In this document: in pieces, positions 23,001-34,783 of the stretch
Layout: each line of letters opens with the position of its first letter
Position numbering within the stretch: position 1 is the stretch's first letter
Source: Eucalyptus grandis
Lineage: Eukaryota > Streptophyta > Magnoliopsida > Myrtales > Myrtaceae
Direction of reading: 5' to 3'
Length of the DNA: 64,000 bases
NCBI RefSeq assembly: GCF_016545825.1
Contig: NC_052613.1
Span: forward strand, 45,304,112-45,368,111
Position numbers and translations under genes: made by a program
The notes under the pieces: model-generated
Seen by the model: the letters and a program-made list of their open reading frames with translations, nothing else
Database searches by the model: none
What the model was told of the DNA's origin: nothing

Positions 23001-25897
23001 TCGACATGACTCATTTTAGGAACGGGATACTCCCTTTTACGGCATATCTGATGATTGCGTTCTATTTCGTTTCCTTGGCTATGGAGAGGGATTTGCTTTC
23101 ATGATTGGCAGTAATTCACTTGGCAAATGTCTATTCCATTTGAAATTTTCCCCTTTTAGAAGTCGGGTGACTTAGGCATTGCGTGCCCTCGATCCATTTT
23201 GTGGCCATCTGCCCCAATTAAAATTTCCTACACATATGGAAACAATGTATTATTTCTATTCTTAGGTACATTAGGTTTAGGAACGAAGTACACCCTTTTT
23301 CAAAGTCGGGCAATTCAACATCTCATTGTAGCTTTGTTGAAGAAGGCAAGACATTGTCCTTATGGTCAAATGCATGCCACACTAGGTTAGATAACTTGTC
23401 CATATGCAGCTCCATCATGTTGGATTGATGAATCTCTATTTCGTTTGAGCCCTTCATGCTTTACTCAATTTCCCGCATACCCCTTTTAGGCTAGGTGATT
23501 TTTCGCCATTTTTGCTGTGTCAATACATTTCCCACTTCACAATCTGTAAGCATGGGTGGCTATGTCAGTTTATGAATGAGTTGTTTTGACTTTTGGAACG
23601 AACACACCCTTTTCTTTTAGAGATCGTGTGATTCTGGACCAGGTTGTCCTCCCTGTGTAATCTTGTTGCTTGCTAGTAATTTGCCTCACTATAATCTGCA
23701 CAAAGTGCAAGGACAAATCATTCCTAAAATAAATCAAATTTAACTTGAAACGATTACCACCTTTTATTTGAAGGCAACATTTGATGACTGATTCTTGTTT
23801 GTGTACATCTACATCTTGAAGTGCTGTCTTGCAGACCACCAATAATTATCTTCATATAGGATTGGATGCCAAGACACCATTGGAAGTGTAGGGATTGCAG
23901 TTGCTTTTCATGTTTGCAACCAATGGAGTAGTTTGATGCCAAAGAATGTCTACATATTTCTTCTTCCACAAGGAATGTCAAATTAATATGAGGTCATCCA
24001 GATGTGGAACTTCGTTAGCCGTAGATTTGTGATCTTCAAGGCTTTGACGGTTCTTTTCACATTTAATCACAATGTTTGAATTCATATGCTGCGAAAATAT
24101 TTCTATAGTTCATGGCTCAACCACTTATGCCCATAAATGAGCATGAATTGGTGCATATCATGACTTGCTCTGTTAGGGAAAGGCCCGCACTTTTGTCAAT
24201 TTTGAACAAAACCGTCATTTTACCTGTTTGACAAAAATGGATGACTGAGTTAGTTGTTGCACAAGAAATCCCTATTGGAACTATTACAACCTTACCCCCT
24301 CAAAGCATTGTTCTACGGATCAACCTGCAAAAGCGATTAAGTGAAGAGATAAAGTATTATGCAAGTTCTTCTTGAAACTCATTTTCACACATTTTGAAGC
24401 TAAGGCATAAAACTCAGCCCAGAGGGTCCATTTGAAACACTTCAAGTGTTTTAAAGAATATAACTTTTATGAACTCTAATTTCATTATTAGAAAATGTGA
24501 GTTGTATGATTTACAAAAGCATTTGATTGGGTTCACAATCAAAACTCAAAACGTAAAACACAGTTCCTAATAGGAATAATGACAAGGATAAAGTACAATA
24601 AGCTCTTTCGTAGAGGAGCATAATAAGCACAATTCTTGTCCTAGCTTTAAAGTCCACTTTTGGCATGGCCAAGCAAGAGGAGTTCAAGGAATGGTTGTCA
24701 CGCATGACCTGCGAAAGGAAGATAATGTCAGTATATGAATGAAAAATTGATCTTTCAAAGCCGCCTCTTACAATGAAATCAAGGCGACGATACCTTCTCC
24801 GTAGTATCCACTTACGAGAATTTGGTATTTCGTCAAGATTTTATTAGTAAGAGGAGATTTCATTAAAAGATCGATCCGCGACTATCAATTGAATGCCCAC
24901 TTTGTTCCAAAAGTTTCATACACAAATGGGGCATTGATTTTAAAAATTAATTTGTGGTTTCACTCATGCAAAGGTGAGGTGATTTTTATTTTGAAAAATC
25001 AATATACAAAATGGGATTTGAATTTTAATTTTGAAATGTGACCAATAAAGAGTTTTATTGAAAATTTGATTTTAATTCTATGCCCCAAAATGTAATCTTG
25101 ATTTGGAAGAATTTCTATACAAGATGTGACTTTAAGTTCATAATTGAAAATTTAAACAAAAACATATGTTTAGTAGATCATAGGTATTTGAAATGCTTAT
25201 TTATCAAAAGTGAGTGCCAAGCCTATATTTTCAAGGGCATTCCATTGATTTCCGCGAATCTCCAAAAAAAATAAAATTTCAATCCGAGGTGAGCAAGTAG
25301 ATAGAGAAATCATACTTACAATGGGTGAAGAGACTTTTTGTTTTTTTTTAAATCACATAGACATGCGGATGTAAACTTGTGAGGTTTGACGCATAAAGGC
25401 GGAATTCTAAAGGCTTAAGGTCCCCATTTTGATTAGATCAAAAGAGTTTTCCCCACTCCGCACTTACGTCGGACAGTTCTCTTTATCATTAATCAAAATG
25501 AGCGGGACCAAAAGTGGATAACCATGGTCATTCCCCGCACGGGTTCCATCTTTTGGCACCTTCTATGGGCTTCCTAATGCGATCGGGGTTTTAGATTGCG
25601 GGTGGTGTGTGTAAATGTGTAGTGCTAAGATAAGTATAAATGCATACACATCAATTGATATCCAAACAACACTTCAATTTCATCCATATAGGCATACATT
25701 CCTACGCCTCCCAACAAAAGAGATGGGTTAACAAACACTCCACCCCTTATTACTCCAAACCTACAAAAACATTTAACACATTGTTAGTGGGCTAACCTTG
25801 TTTTCCACGTGACTTTGACACGCGCTATCAAATGAAGACCATGTTTGTGAACAACCAACCAAGTTATTACGGCCTAAGTCCTCTAAGGTTTGCAACC
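20051..25897. other. Interior of the Gypsy derivative without recognisable genes
   Basis: No ORF longer than about 100 codons and no pol motif was found on either strand. Apart from a SINE-like insert at about 22225-22420, I see only AT-rich unique-looking sequence. A decayed polyprotein too degraded to recognise cannot be excluded. Confidence 0.55.
22225..22420 (-). mobile_element. tRNA-derived SINE-like insertion
   Basis: The minus strand contains GGGGTTCGATCCCCG (22281-22295), a good B box for RNA polymerase III. TGGTGGTATGGG (22321-22332) lies about 40 bp upstream as an A-box candidate. An A/T-rich TAAATAAATAAAT-type tail sits at 22226-22255 on the downstream side. The left limit is the tail; the right limit is approximate. 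No target duplication was confirmed. Confidence 0.5.
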
Positions 25898-25921
25898 AAG
25901 TCCCCAGCGGAGTCGCCAAGT
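25898..25921 (-). other. Primer-site-like motif of the Gypsy derivative
   Basis: The minus strand directly after the 5' LTR end (…GTGACA) reads ACTTGGCGACTCCGCTGGGG. The GGCGACTCCGCTGGGGAC core is a recurrent motif at this position in Tat-like elements. The tRNA identity cannot be settled by eye. Confidence 0.6.
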
Positions 25922-26529
25922 TGTCACAACCTCTTTTTTTCCGTCCGGGGGAAAAGGAGGAGGGTTTAGGGGTATTTGCCTAAAGAAACAAACCAGTGGC
26001 CCTAAATTAGGCGCGGGCTCTCCCAAGCCCATACCTCGCGCGACATTGGATTTCATATTTCAATTATTAACAACCTAAATATTTCTAGGAGTCGCCACTA
26101 GCCTATTGGGGTCGGCTAGAAACCAATCGAGACACAGGAGTGTTGTCTCGATTCCTACGCAACCAAAGATTTTTAGGAACGGGGACTTGTTTACGCTAAT
26201 GTTTCTATTAGCGCCCTTGCGGTACCACTAACTTGAAAGGTTGTTTATCTAAATGGCCATACAATCTTGATTACCAATTATAATCTTTATGAAACCACTA
26301 AGTGTCCATGCAAATGTTTTTGTAGTTTTTTTTTTTTTTAATGTCTAGACTAATTCTAACATAATTTAGAAGAGAAATTTACACTCAAATTAATGAAAAG
26401 CGGCGCGTAAGTAAACATCCAAGAAATTGAAATGACTTGAAAATAAACGCAGAAAAGGTAAACCCGATACAAGTCGGGCAAATAATATTACATGGCTTTG
26501 TTATCACGCCTCGGGACGGACCCCCGTGA
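25922..26529 (-). repeat. Truncated 5' LTR of the Gypsy derivative
   Basis: Starts TGTCACAACC on the plus strand and matches 15791-16397. It ends at CCCCGTGA, where gag of element 2 begins mid-frame. The missing 2.3 kb belongs to the LTR 5' part in element orientation. Confidence 0.78.
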
Positions 26530-27760
26530 CCAATGAAGGTCAATAAATTGCTGCGTGGATTATCCAAATATTGAAATCATATGAAGACTTCGATAAGAGA
26601 AACTCAAAGGATCGTGCCTCTTACAGTTGATGAGCTAATAGGCACACTTCAGTCATACGAAGTGGAGCAACTCAATGAGGAAGAAGATCCCAAAGGTAAG
26701 AAGTCAATTGCATTAAAATCTAACAATGACTCTGATGATACAGATTCTGAAGATGACATGGATGATGAAGAGCTAGCACTCATGATAAGGAGATTTAGGA
26801 AACTGAACAAAAAGTGAAGAAGATTTAACTGGAAAAAGCAAGGCTCTAAAAAATTCCAGAACAAATCAAATGAGGATGACGATATCAACAAAGATGTGGT
26901 CTACTTTGAGTGTAAGAAAAAAGGACACATCAGACCCAACTGCCCTCTGTTGAAAAGAAAGAAAGCAAGAACTGAAAAGTTCAAGAAGACTCTCAAAGCA
27001 GAGACATGGAGTGATACTGAATGTGAGGAAAGTAATGAAGAGTATGCCAACATATGTCTAATGGGAAACTCATAATCAAACTCAGATTTTGGAACAGATT
27101 CAAATTCAGACTCAAACAGTGAAATCGAGGTTAGTAATCTAAATATTCCTGTTAAAGTCTCGAAGTACATAGATGAACTTTACCTTAGTCTCAAAACCTC
27201 TCTTAAAAGGATCTTTGAACTAAAAAGGGAAAATTCCAAACTGAAACAACAGGAAATCTCTTGGAAAGAAAAATTTGAAAATCTAAACAAAAGTTTTGTT
27301 TTTTTAAAAGAAAATGCAAACTCTATTTCAAAGGAAAATATATTCTTGAAAAAAGATATTTCAAATATCCCAAAAAGGTTTTCAATAGGATCTGAAAAGT
27401 TAGAAAAGATTCTTTCAATTCAAAAACCATATTTCAACAAATCTGGTTTAGGTATGACACTAGAATCTATTCTTTTAATTGATTTTCCAAAAGTAAAGGA
27501 AATAATCAAATAAAGACCTACAAAAACATTTTACATAAATAATTTTCAAAGAGTTTTTGTAAAACCTGTTGGCCAAAGTGCTCTCAAATGTTCAAAGTGT
27601 AATAACTCTGAACATATTGAGAAAGAATGTCTTATGGTTTGGAGATCTGTTAAGAAGGAATGGACAAAGACTGTATATTGCACTAACTCCCCTGACCCAA
27701 GAAAATGTGGGTACCAAAAAATACTTGAGTTCCTTTTTTAATTGTAGGTCACTATCAAGA
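26530..27760 (+). pseudogene. Element 2 gag (C-terminal half) and linker
   Basis: 26532-26817 encodes the gag core from the MKVNKLLRGLS-like segment (frame disturbed near the junction) through MKTSIRETQRIVPL and an acidic DDTDSEDDMDDEELAL stretch. The zinc knuckle at 26902-26945 reads Y-FE-C-KKKG-H-IRPN-C, the first Cys being Tyr. A Ser/Asp/Glu-rich stretch and a Lys/Phe-rich coiled linker run to about 27760. In-frame stops occur, for example after 26814 and 27075. Confidence 0.82.
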
Positions 27761-27764
27761 AAAA

Positions 27765-28930
27765 GATAAAGTGGTATTTGGATAGTGGCTGCTCGAGACA
27801 CATGACAGGAGATCCAAATTGTTTTATAAAACTAGTGCAAGAAAAAGGAGGAAAAGTCTCTTTTGGTGGAAATAGCAAAGGAAGAATTGTTGGATGTGGA
27901 ACTGTTAAAATTGGAAGTCTCACAATCAACAATGTCTCCTTGGTGGAAGGTCTGAACTACAATCTTCTTAGTATCAGTCAATTGTGTGACACTGAATTCA
28001 AGATTAACTTCCAAGAAGGCATTTGTTCGAGAACTAGTAAGGACTTATCTCAATCTTTCACTGGACGAAGACATGGGAATATCTATCTTCTGGATATAAA
28101 ACCAGAAAGCTCTCAATGTCTAATATCCATTCAAGATGAAGCAAACATTTAGCATAGAAAACTTGGCCATGTCAACATAAAGCAAATTGCCAAGATCTCA
28201 TCCAAGAAGCTTGTTCGTAGACTGCCCAACTTAACATATAAAAAATATGACTCATGCACACCATGAGTTTTGGGAAAACAGGTTAAAAGTTCTTTCAAAC
28301 CTATAAACAAAGTTTATACTAATCGAGTTTTGCAACTTCTGCATTTGGATCTCTTTGGACCAACCAGAACTCAATGTATTGGTGGAAAGAGATACTACCT
28401 AGTAATTGTGGATGATTATTCTTGTTTTACTTGGGTATACTTCTTGGCAAGTAAGTCTGAAACATTCTCTTACTTTTCAAAATTTGCAAAGAAAGTTCAA
28501 AATGAAAAAGATTATGCTATTTCGTGTATTAGGTCGTGTATTAGGACAGACCATAGAGGTGAATTTGAAAACTAAGATTTTGCAAAATTCTGTGATGACT
28601 CTGGTTTTCGGCATGTTTTCTCTTCCCCATATTCTCCAGAACAAAATGGAGTTGTGGAAAGAAAGAATAGATCTTTACAGGAAATGGCTAGAACTCTCTT
28701 AATTGAAAGTAATATTTTTTCTCGTTTTTGGGCTGAAGCAGTTTCTACAGCTTGTTATATTATTAATAGAGTATTCTTAAGGCCTATTTTGGAGAAAACT
28801 CCTTATGAGTTATTCAAAGGAAAGAAGCCAATTGTCTCTTATTTCTATGTGTTTGGTTGTAAATATTTTATTTTAAAGAATGTAAGTGATAGAACTGGTA
28901 AGTTTGAAAAAAGATCGGACGAATGAATTT
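27765..28930 (+). pseudogene. Element 2 protease and integrase
   Basis: 27772-28152 encodes KWYLDSGCSRHMTGD, the Asp protease active site, and then the GAG-pre-integrase part. This ends in a stop at 28150-28152, where Trp is expected before HRKLGHV. The integrase core follows with LLHLDLFGPTRTQ (28340-28380), VDDYSCFTWVYFLAS and QNKMELWK/VERKNRSLQEMARTL (two frames, 28600-28700). The C-terminal part 28654-28926 has KTPYELFKGKKP and VFGCKYF. Stops and at least one frameshift make it inactive. Confidence 0.87.
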
Positions 28931-30835
28931 TTCTTGGCTACTCAACCTCACGCAAAGCCTACAGAGTATTCAACAAGAAGAGTCAGTTTGTGGAAGAATC
29001 TATGAACGTCAAGTTTCAAGACCTAATGCAAAATAATCAAGTTCAACTTGAAGAATTTGAACCTACTTCAAATCTTACAAAGTCTACTTCTCCCAAAGTG
29101 GCTCAGAAAGTTCAACAACAAGATGAACCAGAAGATTCAACTGAAACAGAGGATCAGCAGACTCACAAACCAACTAGCAATTGGAAGCATAAGTTAAGTC
29201 ATCCTAAGGAACTCATCATTGGCAATATTGATGAAGGAATTCGCACAAAATCCAAAAGGCGTGAAGACTCTAATGCTTTAGCATTTGTTTTTTAGATTGA
29301 ACCCAAAATTGTAGAAGAAGCCTTGGCTGAAGAAAGTTGGATTGAAGCTATGCAAGAAGAGCTCAGACAGTTCAGCATTAATGATGTTTGGGAACTTATT
29401 CCTAAACCTAAAGGTAAATCTATTATTTGAACTAAATGGGTTTTAAGGAACAAGATGGACGAGAAAGGAAAAATGGTCAGGAACAAAGCAAGACTCATAG
29501 CTAAAGGATATACGCAAGAAGAAGGGATAGACTATGATGAGACTTATGCACCAATAGCGAGGTAAGAAGCAATTAGATTATTACTTGCTTTTGCTTGCTA
29601 TAAAAATTTTAGGTTATTCCAAATGGACGTAAAAAGTGCACTCCTAAATGGATTTATCCAAGAAGAAGTCTATGTGGAACAACCACCTAGTTTTGAAGAT
29701 CCAAGAAAGCCAAACTCAGTCTTCAGATTGAAAAATGCTCTTTATGGATTAAAGCAGGCACCTTAGGCTTGGTATAACATGTTAAGTAAATTTCTAATTC
29801 AAAATAATTTTGATAAGGGTAAAGTAGATACTACCTTGTTCATTAAGAGAGAAGGTAAAGATTTTCTACTCATGCAAACCTATGTTGATGATATCATTTT
29901 TAGATCACCTAATGAAAATCTCTGCAAGAAATTTTCTAAGTCTATGCAGGATGAATTCGAGATGAGCATGATGGGTGAATTAACCTTCTTTATCGGACTA
30001 CAAGTCAAACAATTAAAGAAGGGAATTTTCATTCACCAAGAGAAATATGCGAAAGATCTCATCAAAAAGTTCGGTTTGGAGAATTGCAAAAAGACTGAGA
30101 TACCTATGTCAAGTTCTTCAAAACTGGATAAAGATGAAGAAGGAAAGAGTGTAGACCAGAAGATATAGGAGTATAATTCGTTTACTTATTTACCTTACTG
30201 CATCTATACCTGATATTTTATTTAGTGTTTGCATTTATGCTAGGTTCTAATCAAATCCCAAAGAATCTCACTTAACTGCTGCAAAACGCATCATCAAATA
30301 CATTGCAACAACTCCGAAGCTAGGACTGTGGTATCCAAAAGAATGAGACCTTACTCTCCTTGGATATTCAGATGTAGACTTAGCAGGTTGCAAAGTGGAC
30401 AGAAAGAGTACTTCTGGTACATGTCAACTGCTTGGTAACAAGCTAGTATAATGGTTTTCAAGAAAACAGTGTACTGTAACTCTTTCAACAGCTGAAGTAG
30501 AATATGTGGCTCTTAGAAGTTACTGCTCTCAAATCTTGTGGATACGGCAACAACTAAGAGACTTTGGAATTGAATAATCATGCATCGAGATCAAATGTGA
30601 CAACACCAACGCCATAAATCTCACAAAGAATCCAATTATGCATTCAATGGCAAAGCATATAAAGATTCGACATCACTTTATTAGAGATCGTGTGCAAAAT
30701 GGAGAAGTTATGATTCAGTTCATTGACTCAAGAATCAACTGGCAGACATATTTACAAAGCCATTGGAGAAAAGCCTATTTGAGTCTATTCGCACCAGACC
30801 GAACATCACATATTTTATTGAGTAAAGTCTAGAAG
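28931..30835 (+). pseudogene. Element 2 reverse transcriptase and RNase H
   Basis: 28990-29295 encodes the variable linker. 29296-29580 encodes the RT N-terminal part with [15 protein letters not shown], and 29620-30168 the RT core with [17 protein letters not shown] and an intact YVDD box at 29881-29892. RNase H remnants follow (DVDLAGCKVDRKSTSGT near 30372, STAEVEYVALRS near 30485, AKHIKIRHHFIRDRV at 30650-30690). Stops occur after KSI (about 29430), in AR-stop-EAIRLL (about 29565), after QAP (29764) and elsewhere. It is the only one of the three Sireviruses here with the catalytic YVDD preserved. Confidence 0.87.
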
Positions 30836-31257
30836 TGTTTAAGACTCAGAGGTAAAGTCTGAAGGTATTCAGACTTGGAAAGACAAAGAGTAACAACCGT
30901 AAGTCATTTCCGTACTAGCAATTTAATAAAAATCCAAAAAGGTACGGTTACTTTTTAGTCGCTAATTGATTGTTGTATTTTTAGAATTTATCTTTTTTGA
31001 GTTTTTAAATTTATGGCAGTTTTTCATTTTCAAAAAGGTAGTTATTCATTTTTGAAAAGGCAAGTTTATTTTTTTTTTATAACAGTTCGTTTACCTCGCT
31101 TCACTTGCTTTATATACTGTTGAGATTCATCTTCTTTTTTTTCACTCTCAAACCCTATAATGCAAAAACTGCACTTGCTCTCACTTTCTCTGTAGTTTAT
31201 TCCAAAAAGTTTTTATCTTTTGAGCAAGTTTGGTAATTTCTCCCTTAAAGCGACAAT

Positions 31258-33475
31258 GTTTTCAAGAAAGTCTTCGAGAATCGCAAGTAAGGGATCACGG
31301 CACATGCCTGAGGGTCCTACGCATTTCGATTTGACCGAGGAAGAGGATTATTCTCAACCACAGTGACTAACTTAGCACCAACCTTCTCAACAGCGTCAGT
31401 CTCCTTTACCGACTCAACTAGAAGAAGAAATTTTGGAAGAAGTTGAACTTGTAAGAACACTAACTCCAAATGTTGCTTTCAAACTTTATTCTAAGTTGAA
31501 GGAAGGAGGTACTACTATGTCTTTGATTGATGAATATCTAAGAGAGAGAGGTTACAAGAATGAAACTCTATTCTTGCGCGATATGGAGAAAATGGGCATT
31601 GCAGAAAAAAGGGTCGACTGAAAATGCTTTTGCTAACATTCCTAGTGACTTGTGTTTTAGCACGGTTAATTAGTCGAAAGGACAGGACGATGACGAACGA
31701 ATGTTCACACATTTCCAGCCTAGAATGGGAGTGGCTGCAAATGTTGATTATGATGGATCAAGTCTATTCAGATCGAAAAACCATAAGAAGGTTTATTCGA
31801 GTTTGTTAAAGAGAGGGGTTATGAACCCTAGGAGTGTTGACTTTGATTTCCTTAATTCTGTGCAAGTAAATTTGAGAGAGAATTTTGCACTTCTTCAATT
31901 GGAGCGATTTTGTTATGAATCTACAATTGCTTATCCATAACTCACAACCTACTTCTACTCGAATCTATCCTTTTTGGATGCAAATAGTTTCTTTTGAACA
32001 ATCAGGGATAAGGAGTTTTTGGTGGATATGGACACTTTGGCTGACTTGATTGGGGGTGGAAAGAGTGTGTTTCCAACCAATCAGTGTGTTTGTTGCTCAC
32101 ACTACACTGGCTTTGGTAAAAGACAAGTTTGCTAAAGGCAAGATCTCCTACTCTAGGATGAATGCCTCCAACATCCTGTTGCATAAAATCATGATCAACT
32201 GCATCTGTCCAAAATCGACATCCAAGACTGATGTGTCTCGTTCTGAAGCGAAATTGATGTATTCCATCAATGCTGGATACAAATTCTCTATGCCCCACAC
32301 CATCCCGTTTCACATGTACAGGACGGTGGTGAAAGACAAGGGACAACTCTCTTATTCCGCTCTCATCAAGCGCCTCTTCAAACATTTCAAAATTCATATT
32401 CATGCACCCTTGTGTTTGACAAGCATCACTCCAATGGTGATTGGCTTTAAAATGGTCACCAAGATGCATTTGAAAGAGCTTAACAAAGTGTTCGAACGCA
32501 TGAAGGAGAAGTCTCCCATGAAGGCAAAACAAGACTCTGCTGTTGCCAAAAGAAAAGGCAAGGAGCCCATGGATGCTCCAGTAAAGAGGAAGCGAACTCT
32601 TATCTTGTAGGATGAAGAAGATGAGGATGAGATGACTTTTAGCCTTAAGAAACTTGAAGAGTTTTGTCAGCTTTCGAGAGAGAGGGAAAAGATGAAAGAA
32701 GAAGAGAAGAAGAAGAGGAAGGAGAAAAAGAAGGAAGAAGAAGAGAAGAGGAAGAGGAAGGAAGAAGAAAAGAGGAAGAAGAAAGAAGAGAAGAAGAAAA
32801 AGAGGAAGGAAGAAAAGGCTCACAATGATTCTTTTGAGCCTATATTGGCTATATCCTTGTCAAGCAACTCAGAACAAATAAGGACTGGAACTGCTGGAGT
32901 AAATGAAAAAGAAAAACATCACTCTCTTGCCGAAGCAGATCAAGAAGAAGAATTTACTTCTCCACCTGAAGGCACGAAAACAGAGGGAGCTGCTGAAAAA
33001 AAGAGGTATTTCTTCACCTATCATAATGAGTGATATTAGTTGATCTGCAGCAGATCCAAAGGACGTGTTTGCCTTTCACCATCCAAAACCAGACCTTGAG
33101 GCATTCACTCATAGTCAAAGTAGACAAACTATTGAGGATCCCTCCATTCTCAAAACTCCAGGAACAGAGTCGGCTGGGCCCAGTGCTCCACTAGCACATT
33201 CAGTGGATTTTTCTCGAATAATGGATGTCCTGCTAGATTTGAAGAAGGGTCAATATGGTTTGGAGTATGAGGTAAAAGATCTCAAAAAGGCTTTCTTAGC
33301 TACTTTAGTTTCGTTGCAAGACTAGTTATTCACCTTGAAGAATCAAGTGCTCGATACTGTGAAGGGTGAAGAATTACAGCAATTGAAAGAGACCATTGGA
33401 AAGCTTGAGAAGACAGTGAGCTCTATGGGGGAATTCCAACTTGTTCGCTTGCCAAAACAGCCATGATTTTCAAAC
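31258..33475 (+). pseudogene. Element 2 extra ORF downstream of pol (env-like position)
   Basis: The pieces are 31258-31620 (TMSLIDEYLRERGYKNETLF), 31701-31940 (FQPRMGVAANVDYDGSSLF, VDFDFLNSVQVNLRENFALL), 32050-32610 (globular part, SNILLHKIMINCI, then basic KRKGKEPMDAPVKRKR), 32632-33033 (a Lys/Glu repeat of about 60 residues) and 33065-33325 plus the following stretch (coiled coil, ending near 33465). Together they form a protein of roughly 700 residues broken by about four stops or frameshifts. It is the counterpart of 1800-3545. There is no recognised enzymatic motif and no clear membrane segment. Confidence 0.75.
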
Positions 33476-33523
33476 CACTCTTTCTATTCAACTCTTTTTG
33501 GTTATTCTCCACTTTCTGCTGTG

Positions 33524-33846
33524 ACAAAAAGGGGGAGAATGTGCAGATTTGACATTATTATCTTTTGTCTTTAAACTTTGGTATTTTTTGGTTTTGGATC
33601 TTGACTATTTGACTATTGGTGATTTGAATTACTTGATGTTTGCAATTACTTAGCCTGAGATACTGATTGAGGATGGATAATTATCTTGCAGGATTAACAC
33701 GTTTCTCTATGGTTGCAGAGTTGATATTATCCAAGTCCTAATCAACTTATTTTTATAAGTTATCATGTATTGCTTAAGGTTTGTTTTGCAAGACAAAAGT
33801 TTTCAAATCTGCAGGAAAGTTTTGTCATCATCAAAAAGGGGGAGAT
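33524..33846 (+). other. Element 2 duplicated polypurine tracts
   Basis: GACAAAAAGGGGGAGAATG lies at 33523-33541 and CATCAAAAAGGGGGAGAT at 33829-33846. The second directly abuts the LTR start TGTTGG. Two near-identical tracts about 300 bp apart match the multiple-polypurine-tract habit of Sireviruses. Confidence 0.8.
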
Positions 33847-34783
33847 TGTTGGAAAAAACTTCCTTTTTATTTTGAAGTAGACAAAATATTTTCATTAATC
33901 TAGTCTGAAAACTTTTAGACTCAAGTGTTAAAGTCTGATGGACTCCAGACTCTGTTGTCAAAGTCTCAAGACTCAAGACTCAAAGTTTACTCTCACTGAC
34001 TGTTTCCAGACTGACGAAGAGAAGACTTATCTAGATGCAAATTTATCTTTAAGGATTCGATTCAAACGGTTTGTAGAAGATCTTACGGCTGGAGATAGCA
34101 CCTCATGATCAATTATTCTTATTGAAATCAATTTGGGTAATTAGATCCATTGAAGGGCAAAGTATACTTGGAATGTTCTACTTTTGGAAACCTAGATCCT
34201 GATTGTATGGGTGAGTAGGATTTGTGGGCTATCATCACATTCCTTAAATGACTCGAGATCTCCTTGATTGATTATGTCCAATGAATAGATTGGAATAACT
34301 CCTTTGAAAAATGCCAAATGTTGAAAAGCCATGGAGGAGTATATAAGGAGGATGCTCAAGTTATTCACGTGTGTGCGTAAAAGAAGAATTCCAAAGTCTG
34401 AAGCTTTCTAGTTATTGCTGTTTCAACCATAAAGCTTTATTTGTACTCAAAAGAGAGACAAACATTTGTGAGACTTTAAAGAAATGTAGTAGAGTCTCCA
34501 CATTGTAAAGTCAATGACATAAGGCTGTAACATTTCTTTTGATCCTTAGTGAAATCCAGCCAATAGGCTGTTAGTGCGGGAGAGTGGACGTAGGCTTGAT
34601 CTAAGCCGAACCACTATAAACATTATGTTCCTACTCTCTTTCCTGTAAACTCCTTACTTTAATTTACAGCTTTTATTTAATTGTTTACTATTGTTCGTAT
34701 TGCTAGCAAATTATTTCGAATTTTCGCAAAAACCTTTTGATCACCTATTCATCCTCCTCTAGGTGATCTTACTAACCCTTTCA
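33847..34783 (+). repeat. 3' LTR of element 2
   Basis: 937 bp, TGTTGG...TTTCA, followed by ATATT (34784-34788). It is complete, and the left LTR matches its first roughly 795 bp. Confidence 0.92.

Larger units (their letters stand above)
15791..26529 (-). mobile_element. Non-autonomous Tat/Ogre-like Gypsy derivative nested in element 2
   Basis: In element (minus) orientation there is a truncated 5' LTR (26529-25922), a primer-site-like motif (25921-25898), a non-coding interior, a tandem array (20050-18841), a polypurine tract (18699-18685) and a 3' LTR (18684-15791). The LTR start TGTTGACACC after AAAGAGGGGCAGC, and the TTGGCGACTCCGCTGGGGAC motif after the 5' LTR, are patterns I know from Tat-type and related large retrotransposon derivatives. 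I find no gag, protease, RT or integrase motif in the 7.2 kb interior on either strand, so it must have moved in trans. There is no target duplication, because the flanking element-2 DNA is deleted. Confidence 0.78.
15002..34783 (+). mobile_element. Sirevirus-type Copia LTR retrotransposon, element 2 (with nested Gypsy element)
   Basis: The 5' LTR (15002-15790, truncated) and 3' LTR (33847-34783) share the TGTTGG start, and the insertion is flanked by ATATT at 14997-15001 and 34784-34788. Plus-strand gag, protease, integrase, RT, RNase H and the extra ORF follow from 26530. About 755 bp, judged by alignment to element 3 (end of the 5' LTR, primer site and first half of gag), is missing and replaced by the nested Gypsy derivative 15791-26529. 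The empty site is visible in copy D, where the same intron reads continuously at about 54800-54830. I counted about 14 differences in the first 140 aligned LTR bases. Confidence 0.92.

Noticed and set aside
32002..32823. A 273-codon minus-strand open frame rich in Leu and Phe, looking like a membrane protein
   Set aside because: It is the antisense of the Lys/Glu-rich and globular parts of the element 2 post-pol ORF. The plus strand carries the conserved domain also seen in element 1.
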